Shown here piece after piece: positions 1-7,363 of a DNA stretch of 19,998 bases. The stretch spans positions 1 through 19,998 of the forward strand of contig CAYVBE010000061.1 of the NCBI GenBank assembly GCA_964448935.1, in the 5' to 3' direction. The stretch is from CAYVBE01 sp964448935. Its GTDB lineage: Bacteria; Planctomycetota; Brocadiia; SM23-32. Below the pieces are notes generated by a model. That model saw only the letters and a list, made by a program, of their open reading frames with translations, was not told the DNA's origin and made no database searches. The position numbers and the translations under genes were made by a program. The stretch's first letter is position 1; each line of letters begins with the position of its first letter.

Positions 1-2
1 TG

Positions 3-530
3 GTGAGCACGGTGGCCGCCTGGGGCGTCTGCGAGCTGTTCATCTACTTCCTGGTGCGGGCCATTAACTTCGGCATGATCGGCGATCACGTGCTGGTGAC
101 TTACCATACGGTGGAGGGCGCGATAGTGCCGACGCTGGGGCTTACGCACAGCAACTCGGCACTGATGCAGATAAGCTCCTTCTGCATGCTGGTGGCGCTG
201 TTGGGCGTGCGGGCTATCCCCGTTGCCTACCTGTTCTCCTACTTCTTCACGGGCAATACGGTGATCTGTCTGCTTCTGCGGAAGGACGTGGACCGGATTG
301 AGATAGACGAGGTCTACGACGAGAAGGCCGAGGAGGAGGATTTCACCATGCCCGAACCCGAGGGCGTGAAGGAAGAAGTGGCGGAAGGCGTAGAGGAAGA
401 GGTCAGGGAGGAGCCCAAAGAGCCAGCGGCTGAAAAAAGAGAAACCGCTGCCAAAGAGACGGAGGATACGGAAGAAGACTCCACGGACGAAGAAGCCGAC
501 AGTCCGGAAAACGAGGAGGAAGGGGACTGA
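3..530 (+). CDS. membrane protein with long acidic C-terminal tail, probably 5'-partial
   Basis: I do not recognise the family. The frame is open from the window edge. A GTG at base 3 is available, but no upstream sequence can be seen, so the gene most likely begins outside the window. The visible 175 residues start with hydrophobic stretches (about residues 6-24, 54-70 and 72-92) that look like membrane helices. From about residue 98 to the end the protein becomes a low-complexity tail dominated by Glu, Asp, Lys and Pro, which should be disordered and strongly negatively charged. With the helices membrane-embedded, the tail would lie on one membrane face, probably the cytoplasmic one because of the Arg-Lys pair after the last helix (inference). 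It lies upstream of the exopolysaccharide genes but is separated from them by a promoter, so it is probably the end of a different transcription unit. It could be a fragment of a larger transporter-like protein. Confidence 0.6.
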   Translation: MSTVAAWGVCELFIYFLVRAINFGMIGDHVLVTYHTVEGAIVPTLGLTHSNSALMQISSFCMLVALLGVRAIPVAYLFSYFFTGNTVICLLLRKDVDRIEIDEVYDEKAEEEDFTMPEPEGVKEEVAEGVEEEVREEPKEPAAEKRETAAKETEDTEEDSTDEEADSPENEEEGD

Positions 531-549
531 GAACCAGGCGTTCTGGTTC
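531..549 (+). terminator. hairpin directly after the stop codon, possible weak terminator
   Basis: GAACCAG (531-537) is followed after five bases by its perfect complement CTGGTTC (543-549), immediately after the TGA of the preceding gene. A G-T pair can extend the stem to 8 bp. The position is that of a terminator, but no T-run follows, so it could instead be an mRNA-stabilising 3' hairpin. Confidence 0.3.
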
Positions 550-632
550 CCGCATTGTGCAGGTACAAAGCCCGGTTCTGTGCAGCCGGGAAAGGATTTC
601 TGCGCGTGGAGTGAAAGCGCCGGAAAGAATGG

Positions 633-654
633 GACCGGCAGAAGTCCGCCGGTC
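633..654 (+). other. perfect 7-bp inverted repeat upstream of the exopolysaccharide promoter
   Basis: GACCGGC (633-639) and GCCGGTC (648-654) are exact complements around an 8-base loop. An alternative pairing GGAC (632-635) with GTCC (644-647) is mutually exclusive with it. The site ends 15 bases before the -35 element at 670, so it could be an operator or the 3' end structure of the upstream transcript. A further imperfect hairpin (571-590) lies in the same gene-free stretch of about 140 bases. Confidence 0.3.
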
Positions 655-669
655 AGAGAAGGTTTACGG

Positions 670-698
670 TTGACACGTAAGCCAGGTGGTAGTATCCT
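670..698 (+). promoter_or_regulatory. sigma70-type promoter of the exopolysaccharide operon
   Basis: A perfect -35 box TTGACA (670-675) is separated by 17 bases from TATCCT (693-698), which matches the -10 consensus at four of six positions including TA and the last T. Transcription would begin near 705 and give a leader of roughly 55 nt before the ATG at 761. The promoter overlaps a possible upstream GTG start at 686, which argues against that start. Confidence 0.65.
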
Positions 699-746
699 TT
701 TGTGCTGAGGAAATCGGGCATCCCGAACAGGACCGGTTCTTAACTT

Positions 747-754
747 GGAAGGAG
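747..754 (+). promoter_or_regulatory. ribosome binding site that fixes the start at 761
   Basis: GGAAGGAG lies six bases before the ATG at 761. This makes 761 the start rather than the GTG at 686, and the resulting protein begins with a clean signal peptide. Confidence 0.7.
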
Positions 755-760
755 TCGGCG

Positions 761-1360
761 ATGGGCAGGCGTAAGCGGATGTTGACGGGTATGGCTCTGG
801 TGGTCGGGCTTGTGCTCTGCGGGCTGCAGAGCGTTCATGCCGAAGAGGAATCCGTCGGTCAGGCAACCGTAAAGGAGAAGCAAACGCAGCTTACGAGGGT
901 CCGAGTGCCTTCCCAGTCTATAGAGGCACGGGCACTTTACCCGGATGGTAAGACGCCGGTGTCGGAGGCGTCAGTGAAGGTTTGGGATGTGGAAGATCCG
1001 GAATTCGTCTGGCGGGGCAAAGCCGATAAAAAGGGCCGATTTGAGTTGCCGGCACTCGAATTAGGTGACTACCTGCTGATCGTGGCCGACCGCGTGACGA
1101 TACCGCTGAGGGTGGATAAGGATGTCGCCACACTTGAGGAATCGGAATCCATAGACCTTTTCGTGCCGCACGGACGAGGCAAGTTTGCCGAAATGTCGCT
1201 CGACGAGCAGGCAGCTGTCTTGGCCCAGTTCGACGAAGGTGGTGCAGAGAGTGGGGACAAGCCCTGGTACGGCATCTTCGAATCTCCCTATTTCTGGGGT
1301 GGCGTAGTCGTAGTCGGGGCCGGAATCTGGGCAGCCGACATCATAAGCCCTTCCTGGTGA
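761..1360 (+). CDS. small exported protein with Ig-like/carboxypeptidase-regulatory-like fold
   Basis: The 199-residue product begins with a classical signal peptide: basic MGRRKR, a hydrophobic stretch, and a VHA cleavage site around residue 27. The following region (about 40-115) reads like a beta-sandwich of the carboxypeptidase-regulatory or CNA-B type. It has alternating strands with a YPDGKTPVSEASVKVWD turn and a KGRFELPALELGDYLL segment typical of such domains. A hydrophobic segment near the C-terminus (about 178-195) could anchor it in a membrane, leaving only four residues beyond. It is the first gene after the promoter at 670 and about 50 bases ahead of the export lipoprotein gene, so it probably belongs to the polysaccharide export machine or the envelope around it (inference). 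The exact function is unknown. The start at 761 is chosen for its ribosome binding site and signal peptide. Confidence 0.75.
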   Translation: MGRRKRMLTGMALVVGLVLCGLQSVHAEEESVGQATVKEKQTQLTRVRVPSQSIEARALYPDGKTPVSEASVKVWDVEDPEFVWRGKADKKGRFELPALELGDYLLIVADRVTIPLRVDKDVATLEESESIDLFVPHGRGKFAEMSLDEQAAVLAQFDEGGAESGDKPWYGIFESPYFWGGVVVVGAGIWAADIISPSW

Positions 1361-1412
1361 GGACGGGCCCGAACGCCAGCCAGTGCCTGCAAGCGAAGAG
1401 GGTGTGTCAGAA

Positions 1413-2486
1413 GTGAACCGGCTCCATGCGTCTTTCCTACTCGCCCTATCTCTGATTGTTGCCTGCACGGCTGGTTGTACTGAATACGCGATGAATGTTA
1501 AGCCGACCAGGCCCCCGTGGACAGTGGAGGACGCCCGGCAGCAGCGCCAGGGGGAGGAAAGGGATCGAAATAAACTGCAGGCCGCCGTCGCTGCGTGGGA
1601 AGCGGCTCACGAGGACGATCCAGGCCCGTATCGTATAGGCCCAAGAGACGATCTAGAGATCACCGTTTATGGTCTTGAGAGGCCCGGAAGTCCGACCAGT
1701 ATTGTGCGCACGGTGGCGGGCTCGGGTGAGATCAAGCTGCCCTGGATCGGTGGGGTTCCCGTCAGTGGTCTTACGCCTGTGGAGGTGGAGGAGCACATTC
1801 GCAATGCATATGCGGGAAAATACCTGAAAAAGCCCCGGGTTACGGTCAGAATGACCCGGTTACTCAGCAAACAGGTCATTGTGACGGGTGCGGTTCAGAA
1901 CCCCGGCGTCTACGCGCTCGAGGGCAGTAAATCCTCGCTGCTGGAACTGTTGTTCAGGGCAGGCGGCCTGGGTGAAGAGGCCGGAGATGATGTGCTGGTG
2001 CTGGCTCCCCGCCGGGGGGCACAAGGTGCCGGCTCGGACGCTCAGGCCAGCCGGGTTCTCTCCATAGACCTTACCCGCCTTCTGGGGCAGGGGGATATGG
2101 CCCTGAACGTGGAGCTCCGGCCGGGGTATGTGGTCACCGTTCCCCCCTCAAGGGAAGGCTACTACGTGCTGGGCTACGTTCGTAACCCAGGCAACTATCG
2201 CTTCCAGACCACGCACCGCATAACTGTGTTGCATGCCCTCGCCCGAGCCGGCGGGCCTTCCGGCGACGGCCGGACGGAGAATGGTTTTCTCGTCCGAGAG
2301 GGCACGGACGGCAGGAACGTGGTTGTTCCGGTGAATCTTGAGAAAATCGTGTCGGGGGAAGTGCCGGCGCCCTACCTGAATCCCGGAGATGGGTTCATCC
2401 TGGGTACTAACTTCTGGGCTCAGGCAGGTCACTTCCTCAGCGGGGGTGCCAACGTTACCGCCAACGCCTCCGTAAGCCCCCGGTAA
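1413..2486 (+). CDS. polysaccharide export lipoprotein, OPX/Wza type
   Basis: Wza-type proteins form the periplasmic and outer-membrane channel through which capsular or exopolysaccharide leaves the cell. From the GTG at 1413 (purine-rich AGAGGG about ten bases upstream) the 357-residue product has a lipoprotein signal, with LIVAC at residues 14-18 as lipobox and a second possible Cys at 22. A polysaccharide export domain (about 71-147, beginning YRIGPRDDLEITVYG) comes next, followed by two SLBB-type beta-grasp repeats (about 153-235, with VIVTGAVQNPGVY, and about 249-330, with YYVLGYVRNPGNYRF). The repeated xGxVxNPGxY pattern is diagnostic of the family. After the last SLBB repeat only about 25 residues remain, and I see no long amphipathic helix like the one that spans the membrane in E. 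coli Wza. Export may therefore need a separate outer-membrane barrel partner (inference). An upstream in-frame GTG at 1383 is less likely. The partner kinase gene follows about 40 bases downstream. Confidence 0.9.
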   Translation: MNRLHASFLLALSLIVACTAGCTEYAMNVKPTRPPWTVEDARQQRQGEERDRNKLQAAVAAWEAAHEDDPGPYRIGPRDDLEITVYGLERPGSPTSIVRTVAGSGEIKLPWIGGVPVSGLTPVEVEEHIRNAYAGKYLKKPRVTVRMTRLLSKQVIVTGAVQNPGVYALEGSKSSLLELLFRAGGLGEEAGDDVLVLAPRRGAQGAGSDAQASRVLSIDLTRLLGQGDMALNVELRPGYVVTVPPSREGYYVLGYVRNPGNYRFQTTHRITVLHALARAGGPSGDGRTENGFLVREGTDGRNVVVPVNLEKIVSGEVPAPYLNPGDGFILGTNFWAQAGHFLSGGANVTANASVSPR

Positions 2487-2526
2487 GTTTGCCTTAGACG
2501 CATTAGTGGAGAGCGAGATCAGGACG

Positions 2527-4845
2527 ATGAGCGCAGCCGCACCTCATGCGAATCAGGGCACCCGGGGGCACGCGTACGACATGGGACAGGCGGGTGAGCC
2601 GTTTGATCTGAGGCACTACCTGGACGTAGTGCGGCGCCGTTTGTGGGTTATAGTCACCTTCTTTGTTGTAGTTGCTACGCTTGGTGCCTTTCACGTATAC
2701 AGCTTGCCGGCAATCTACCGCGCGGGGGCGCGAGTTCTGGTCCAAGAACAAGCCCCCCAATTCATGGAATTCGGCCAACAGACCGTCGGAGGAATCTACG
2801 GCCGACATGGGGGCTCTCAGCAGACCCAGATAGAGATCATCAAGAGCCCCGCTGTTCTCCAGATAGCCGCAGAAGCCTCCAAAGTAGCCAAGTACGTGCA
2901 ACCACGCCAGGGAGGTCAAACGGCCGGAAGCACCTCAACGCAGAAAGCGGGTGGGCTATTTGACGAGATCAGAAGAACCATCTCCGCGTTGCTTGGGACC
3001 CGCGCCACCCCACCGCCTCGGCCGCCTGCGCCATGGGAGACGCTGAGAAGCGCCATACGTGTCACTGCAGTGGAGGGGACGGACTTTCTGAGCATTTCCG
3101 CCGACAGTGGCAATCCCGCGAAGGCCGCGGCCATCGTCAATGCTGTGGCTGACGCGTATAAGGAGTACAACCGGCAAAAGGAAAAGGAAAACGTCGGCGA
3201 AGCTTTCAGCCGCCTGCAAGAGCTTACCGCTAAACAGGAGGATAAGCTCACCGAGGCGGAGCAGAGCTTGCAGCAGTACAGGGAGGAGATTAATGCGGTC
3301 TCACTGACGGACCGGGACGGAAGTCAGCTCAGCTTGCTAAACGAGTTGCGTAGCGAGTTGACCCGGATTCGGATGGAGCGTATGGACCTGGCGGCAAGAC
3401 TGAGTTTTCTGGAGAATAGCGGTCCACACAATCCAGAGGGCCATCCTTTGCCTGAATATCTGTTGTCTTTGTTCGAAGAAGAGAGCAGTTCAACACTCTC
3501 CGAACTGCGCGCTCTATTGCTGGAGGCGCGCAAGCGCGTCAAAGTCCTCACGGAAAACTATGGACCGGAGGCACCGCAGCTGGCGGCTGCCCAGGTTGAA
3601 CTGGGGGTCTTGAAAGGCCAGGTTGAGGAGGTGGTGCAGAACCGGCTGGACGCTCTCAATGCCAGGCTGAAGATGTTGGAGACAAAAGAGACCCAGTTGG
3701 AAGATAGCCACGCGGCACAGAAGCAAGAGGCTGTGACCCTTGCCAAAGACGCCGTACGGTACTCCCGGCTGCAAAGTCGCTTAGAGCGGAACCAGAAACT
3801 GTACGATGTGCTCATCGAGCGGATGCGGGAAGTGGACCTGACATCCAGTTACCCGACCACCAAGGTCGAGCTGGTGGAGCCCGCTAAGGTGCCCCAAGTG
3901 CCGGCGAGACCCAACAGGATGAGGATGTTGGTTTTCTTCTGCTTCCTCGGGTTGGCGGGCGGTTGCGGACTTGCCTTCTTTATTGACTATATGGACGATG
4001 CGGTCAAGACTCCCGAGCAGATGGAGAACTATTCGGGAACGGGGGCGCTGGGATTTGTCCCGCGAATGGAGTCTGCTCCCGATGGCAGGGAGGACTTTCA
4101 ATACCACGGACTTATAAGTGTTCTGGAACCGGCGTCCTCTGCGAGCGAGGCTTATCGCGAAATCCGCACAAACCTGTTTTTCTCAACCGCCACAAAAGGC
4201 AGCAAAACCATCCTGGTGACCTCGAGCGGGGCACGGGAGGGGAAGACAACCAGTGTGACAAACCTGGCTTGGGTGATGGCCCAGGGCGGCAAGCGCGTGC
4301 TGCTGATTGATGCGGACCTGCGGCGGCCCACGGTGCATCGCATTGCCGATTGTCCATCCAACCCGGGTGTGACCAGCGTACTGACCGGGCAGGCCTCCAT
4401 GGCCGAATGCGTTCGACAACTGGAAGTTGACGGCCATGCCGTGGACGGTGCCTATTTCCTGCCGAGCGGCCCCATCCCGCCTAATCCGGCGGAGATGCTG
4501 GACTCGGAGGCGATGATTAACCTGCTGGAGGAAGCGGCCGGGCAATATGACCGGGTGTTGATTGACTCGGCGCCCGTGCTCGTCGCCGCCGACGCCAGCA
4601 TCCTGGGGGCGCGGTCGGACGCGGTGATCCTTGTGGTGGAGGCCGAGCAGACGGCCCGGTCGGCGCTGCGGCATTCCGCCGATCAGTTGCGGGGTGTGAA
4701 CGCCAGTGTGCTGGGCGGCATTCTGAACAATGTGAAGGTCTCGCGACTGGGGCATTATCATTCCGGTTACTACTATTATGGTTACTCGCGGTACTATCGG
4801 GATTACGGCAGCACGTATCGCTCCGACCATGAAGAAGCCATGTAG
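2527..4845 (+). CDS. chain-length regulator fused to bacterial tyrosine autokinase (Wzc type)
   Basis: This inner-membrane protein couples polysaccharide polymerisation to export and controls chain length through cycles of tyrosine autophosphorylation. In the 772-residue product an N-terminal Wzz domain begins near residue 26, with a first transmembrane helix at about 40-57. A long periplasmic section is rich in predicted coiled coil (about 215-260 and 320-430). A GNVR-like segment precedes the second helix at about 468-486, with the Pro-rich PQVPARPNR motif just before it. The cytoplasmic kinase domain carries Walker A (SGAREGKTT, 567-575), Walker A' (VLLIDAD, 591-597) and Walker B (VLIDSAP, 677-683). 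The C-terminus has ten tyrosines within about 21 residues (744-764), the usual autophosphorylation cluster. Kinase and membrane domains are fused in one chain, as in proteobacterial Wzc. The ATG at 2527 is preferred. A GTG at 2506 would add seven residues, and neither has an ideal ribosome site. Base composition is clearly lower in GC over the periplasmic part than over the kinase part. Confidence 0.92.
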   Translation: MSAAAPHANQGTRGHAYDMGQAGEPFDLRHYLDVVRRRLWVIVTFFVVVATLGAFHVYSLPAIYRAGARVLVQEQAPQFMEFGQQTVGGIYGRHGGSQQTQIEIIKSPAVLQIAAEASKVAKYVQPRQGGQTAGSTSTQKAGGLFDEIRRTISALLGTRATPPPRPPAPWETLRSAIRVTAVEGTDFLSISADSGNPAKAAAIVNAVADAYKEYNRQKEKENVGEAFSRLQELTAKQEDKLTEAEQSLQQYREEINAVSLTDRDGSQLSLLNELRSELTRIRMERMDLAARLSFLENSGPHNPEGHPLPEYLLSLFEEESSSTLSELRALLLEARKRVKVLTENYGPEAPQLAAAQVELGVLKGQVEEVVQNRLDALNARLKMLETKETQLEDSHAAQKQEAVTLAKDAVRYSRLQSRLERNQKLYDVLIERMREVDLTSSYPTTKVELVEPAKVPQVPARPNRMRMLVFFCFLGLAGGCGLAFFIDYMDDAVKTPEQMENYSGTGALGFVPRMESAPDGREDFQYHGLISVLEPASSASEAYREIRTNLFFSTATKGSKTILVTSSGAREGKTTSVTNLAWVMAQGGKRVLLIDADLRRPTVHRIADCPSNPGVTSVLTGQASMAECVRQLEVDGHAVDGAYFLPSGPIPPNPAEMLDSEAMINLLEEAAGQYDRVLIDSAPVLVAADASILGARSDAVILVVEAEQTARSALRHSADQLRGVNASVLGGILNNVKVSRLGHYHSGYYYYGYSRYYRDYGSTYRSDHEEAM

Positions 4846-4883
4846 GTTAGATATCGGGCACTCCGATAGACCGACAGCAGGAG

Positions 4884-4915
4884 AAATCATCCGGCTGGCC
4901 GGGTGATTTTGTTTT
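4884..4915 (+). terminator. strong intrinsic terminator after the tyrosine kinase gene
   Basis: AAATCATCCGG (4884-4894) pairs with CCGGGTGATTT (4899-4909) across a CTGG loop, an 11-bp stem with a single G-T pair. The tract TTTTGTTTT (4907-4915) overlaps its end. It sits 38 bases after the kinase stop codon and 46 bases before the phosphatase start, so it separates the two genes or attenuates transcription between them. Confidence 0.85.
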
Positions 4916-4961
4916 ATGGTTGCCTTGTACGGACGGCTGTCGCGACGCGAAGACTTAAAAT

Positions 4962-5762
4962 ATGGCGGAGCACCAGGTGGCATGCCAGTACTCCCATTTG
5001 CCGGCGCTAGAAGCCGATTTGCACTGCCATGTACTGCCCGGTCTGGACGATGGCGCGACCGACTTCGAACAGGCCGTGCAGATGTGCCGTTTGTATGCAC
5101 GGCAAGGCACTAAAACGATCGTGGCCACGCCGCACATGTGCCATCCGACTTATGACGTTCCGGTTTGCCTGGCTCGTGAGCAGGTGGGAAGGCTGGCTGA
5201 GGCCTGTGCGGCGGAATCCGTCGATTTGAGCGTTCTGCCTGGTGCAGAAGTCCGGCTGACGCCGGAGTTGCTGGAGTATCTGGAGGATCACCGCCTGCTG
5301 ACACTTGCGGACGGCAGCCGGTACCTCCTGCTGGAACTGCCTCCGCGCGTGGTGCCACCCATTGAGGACCTGTTGTTCCAACTGGGCCTGAGAGGTATCA
5401 CTGTTGTATTGGCTCACCCGGAGAGGAACCGCGTTTTGGCCCGCGATACGCGGCGGCTGCGGGGACTGGTGGAACGAGGGTGTCTGGTGCAGATATGCGT
5501 TGGGTCTGTTTTGGGTGCTTTCGGTCGGTTCGCACGCCGGGCCGCTCTCGACTACTTACGGGACGGGCTTGTACATGTTGTGGCAGGCGATGCGCACGGA
5601 CCCGAGGCCGGGTACTGGCCCGACTTCCAGGGCGGGATTCAGGGGATCGCGGCCCACGTCGGACTGGAGAAGACGCGTGAGCTGATTGCCACAAATCCTG
5701 CTCGTATCGCCGACGGCGAGAACGTAGAGGCCGGCGTTCATCTACCGGAGCGTGGTATGTAG
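4962..5762 (+). CDS. PHP-family protein-tyrosine phosphatase, CpsB/YwqE type
   Basis: CpsB/YwqE enzymes are metal-dependent phosphatases that remove phosphate from the tyrosine tail of the polysaccharide autokinase. The 266-residue length is normal for the family. Metal-ligand motifs are in the expected order: DLHCHVLPGLDDG (residues 19-31, with H21 and H23), ATPH (H58), GAE (E96), LLLELPP (E125), AHPERN (H152, E154, R155) and GDAHG (D210, H212). The obvious partner is the kinase encoded just upstream, across an intrinsic terminator. The ATG at 4962 has only a weak GAAGA sequence (4949-4953) as ribosome site, and I see no convincing promoter between the terminator and the gene. Expression may therefore depend on terminator read-through (inference). 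Pairing a Wza-type export protein with this phosphatase, best known from Firmicutes, instead of a low-molecular-weight Wzb phosphatase is worth noting. Confidence 0.9.
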   Translation: MAEHQVACQYSHLPALEADLHCHVLPGLDDGATDFEQAVQMCRLYARQGTKTIVATPHMCHPTYDVPVCLAREQVGRLAEACAAESVDLSVLPGAEVRLTPELLEYLEDHRLLTLADGSRYLLLELPPRVVPPIEDLLFQLGLRGITVVLAHPERNRVLARDTRRLRGLVERGCLVQICVGSVLGAFGRFARRAALDYLRDGLVHVVAGDAHGPEAGYWPDFQGGIQGIAAHVGLEKTRELIATNPARIADGENVEAGVHLPERGM

Positions 5763-5790
5763 CATTCGCAGCCGATGACCCGAGGAAATC

Positions 5791-7260
5791 ATGAACCGGG
5801 GACGACGCATGAGGGAGATGCTGCAATATGTAGCCCGATTCGGGCTGGTTGGGGCGGCGTTACTGGCCCCGTGGTTGTTCGGCGCCTATAGTGCCTGGGC
5901 ATACCTGTTGATATGCCTGGTGGTCATGGTGGCCACGGGGAGCTGGCTTATTCAGATCGTGCTGCATCCGCGGGCGAGGCTGCGGTTTCCCCTCACTACG
6001 TTGTTTCTGGTGTTAATCCTCGGGCTCACGGCGTTGCAGATTGTCCCTCTACCCGTCTCGTTTGTGAAAACTGTGGCGCCTCGGTCGGCTGCCATACAAC
6101 AGGAGCAGGCCCGGCTGTTTCGTGAGATGGAGATGTCGGAGTTCCTGCCGGGCGACGGCGAGCCGGATGACGCGATGACCATCTCCACCGCGCCCGCCTC
6201 CACCCGCCAGAGCCTTTTCATTATCACGGCTTTTGCCTCTGCTTTTGTGGTGGCCGCCAACTCTTTCCGGAAGTGGGAGCAGTTTCGGGGACCGCTGATG
6301 GGGCTCGTGATTTCCGGGTTTGCCATGGCGGCCCTGGGCATCATTCACGAGTTCTCGGGCAGTTCCAGGGTCCTGTGGTTTCACGAGACCCACTTCGGCG
6401 GCAGCATTTTCGGGCCCTTTGCGAACCCGAACCACTACGCCACCTTCATGAATCTGATGTTCGGGTTGACCGTCGGCTTCGTGCTTGCGGAGATGCGGGG
6501 GTCGCCCCTCCGGACCCTGGATTCCTGGCGCGAGAAAGTCTCGTGGATGTCCGGTGGTAAAGCGAACCGCATAGCCTTCGTGGGGTTTGCGGCCGCTGTG
6601 ATGGGGGCGAGCGTGTTTGTGTCCCTCTCGCGGGGTGGGATAGTCTGCCTTATGCTGGCCGTGGCAGTGCTGGTGCTGTGGGCCGGCTGGCGGAGCGCGG
6701 AATCCGGGTCGGGTCCGCGCATCGCGGCGGTGGCGCTGCTGGTTCTGGCAGTGGTCACCTGGCTGGGGTGGAACCCCGTGGTGCGCGAACTCTCCACGCT
6801 TGCGGACGTGGCACCGGCTCGGGAAGGGCGCACGGTCGCCTCGCTTGCCACCCTCGAGATGTTCGGCACATCTCCCGTGCTGGGCTATGGTTTCGGCTCG
6901 TTCGCGCACGTGTTCCCCATCTTCCAGAGGCCGGCCGTTCAGACGGGCCGGTGGCTCCACGCGCACAATGAATACGCTCAACTACTGGCGGAGGGCGGCC
7001 TGATCGGGACGGGGCTCGTGTTGTGCGCCGTCGCGGCCTTCCTGTGGGAAGTATACCGCAACTGGGGCAGTGCGGCGGAGAGGGGCAGACTCATGGCCCT
7101 CGGACTGGGCGTGGGGTTCGTGGCCACCGCGTTGCACAGTGCCATAGGCTTCGGCCTCAGGTCGCCGGCCACCGCGCTTTTCCTGGCAGTCACGGTTGGG
7201 TTCTGTGCGGCGGGGTGCCATCTACGCAAGCGTCGCCCCCGCGGCAGATCGTCACAATAG
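5791..7260 (+). CDS. O-antigen ligase/polymerase-family membrane protein (Wzy_C type)
   Basis: The 489-residue product is polytopic, with roughly ten to twelve hydrophobic segments, and has the signature of the O-antigen ligase/Wzy polymerase superfamily. FGPFANPNHYATF (about 207-219) matches the conserved Asn-rich region. SLSRGG (278-283) precedes a membrane helix. The large extracytoplasmic loop holds REGR (about 344-347) and GRWLHAHNEYAQLLAEGG (386-403), the family's conserved His-Asn segment. Such proteins join or polymerise lipid-linked glycan units on the periplasmic face. The gene starts 28 bases after the phosphatase stop, with GAGGA at 5782-5786 as ribosome site, so the two are probably co-transcribed. 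The C-terminal tail is short and basic. It ends at 7260, three bases before the assembly gap, so the gene itself is complete. Sequence cannot decide between polymerase and ligase. Confidence 0.88.
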   Translation: MNRGRRMREMLQYVARFGLVGAALLAPWLFGAYSAWAYLLICLVVMVATGSWLIQIVLHPRARLRFPLTTLFLVLILGLTALQIVPLPVSFVKTVAPRSAAIQQEQARLFREMEMSEFLPGDGEPDDAMTISTAPASTRQSLFIITAFASAFVVAANSFRKWEQFRGPLMGLVISGFAMAALGIIHEFSGSSRVLWFHETHFGGSIFGPFANPNHYATFMNLMFGLTVGFVLAEMRGSPLRTLDSWREKVSWMSGGKANRIAFVGFAAAVMGASVFVSLSRGGIVCLMLAVAVLVLWAGWRSAESGSGPRIAAVALLVLAVVTWLGWNPVVRELSTLADVAPAREGRTVASLATLEMFGTSPVLGYGFGSFAHVFPIFQRPAVQTGRWLHAHNEYAQLLAEGGLIGTGLVLCAVAAFLWEVYRNWGSAAERGRLMALGLGVGFVATALHSAIGFGLRSPATALFLAVTVGFCAAGCHLRKRRPRGRSSQ

Positions 7261-7263
7261 GGG

Positions 7264-7363
7264 NNNNNNNNNNNNNNNNNNNNNNNNNNNNNNNNNNNNN
7301 NNNNNNNNNNNNNNNNNNNNNNNNNNNNNNNNNNNNNNNNNNNNNNNNNNNNNNNNNNNNNNN
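7264..7363. other. assembly gap of exactly 100 N
   Basis: One hundred undetermined bases. The round length suggests a scaffolding placeholder, so the true distance may be different. The start of the next gene is lost here. Confidence 0.97.

Noticed and set aside
555..660. Possible c-di-GMP riboswitch suggested by AAAGCC-like and GCCGGG-like pieces
   Set aside because: The pieces are in the wrong order and spacing, the tetraloop and receptor are missing, and a promoter lies downstream of the region.
686..760. Earlier GTG start for the exported Ig-like protein
   Set aside because: It would overlap the promoter -10 region and bury the signal peptide behind 25 non-hydrophobic residues. The ATG at 761 has a better ribosome site.
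7196..7363. Coding frame joined through the N stretch
   Set aside because: The bases are unknown and the upstream part overlaps the end of the ligase-type gene in another frame. Only the sequence after 7363 is real.
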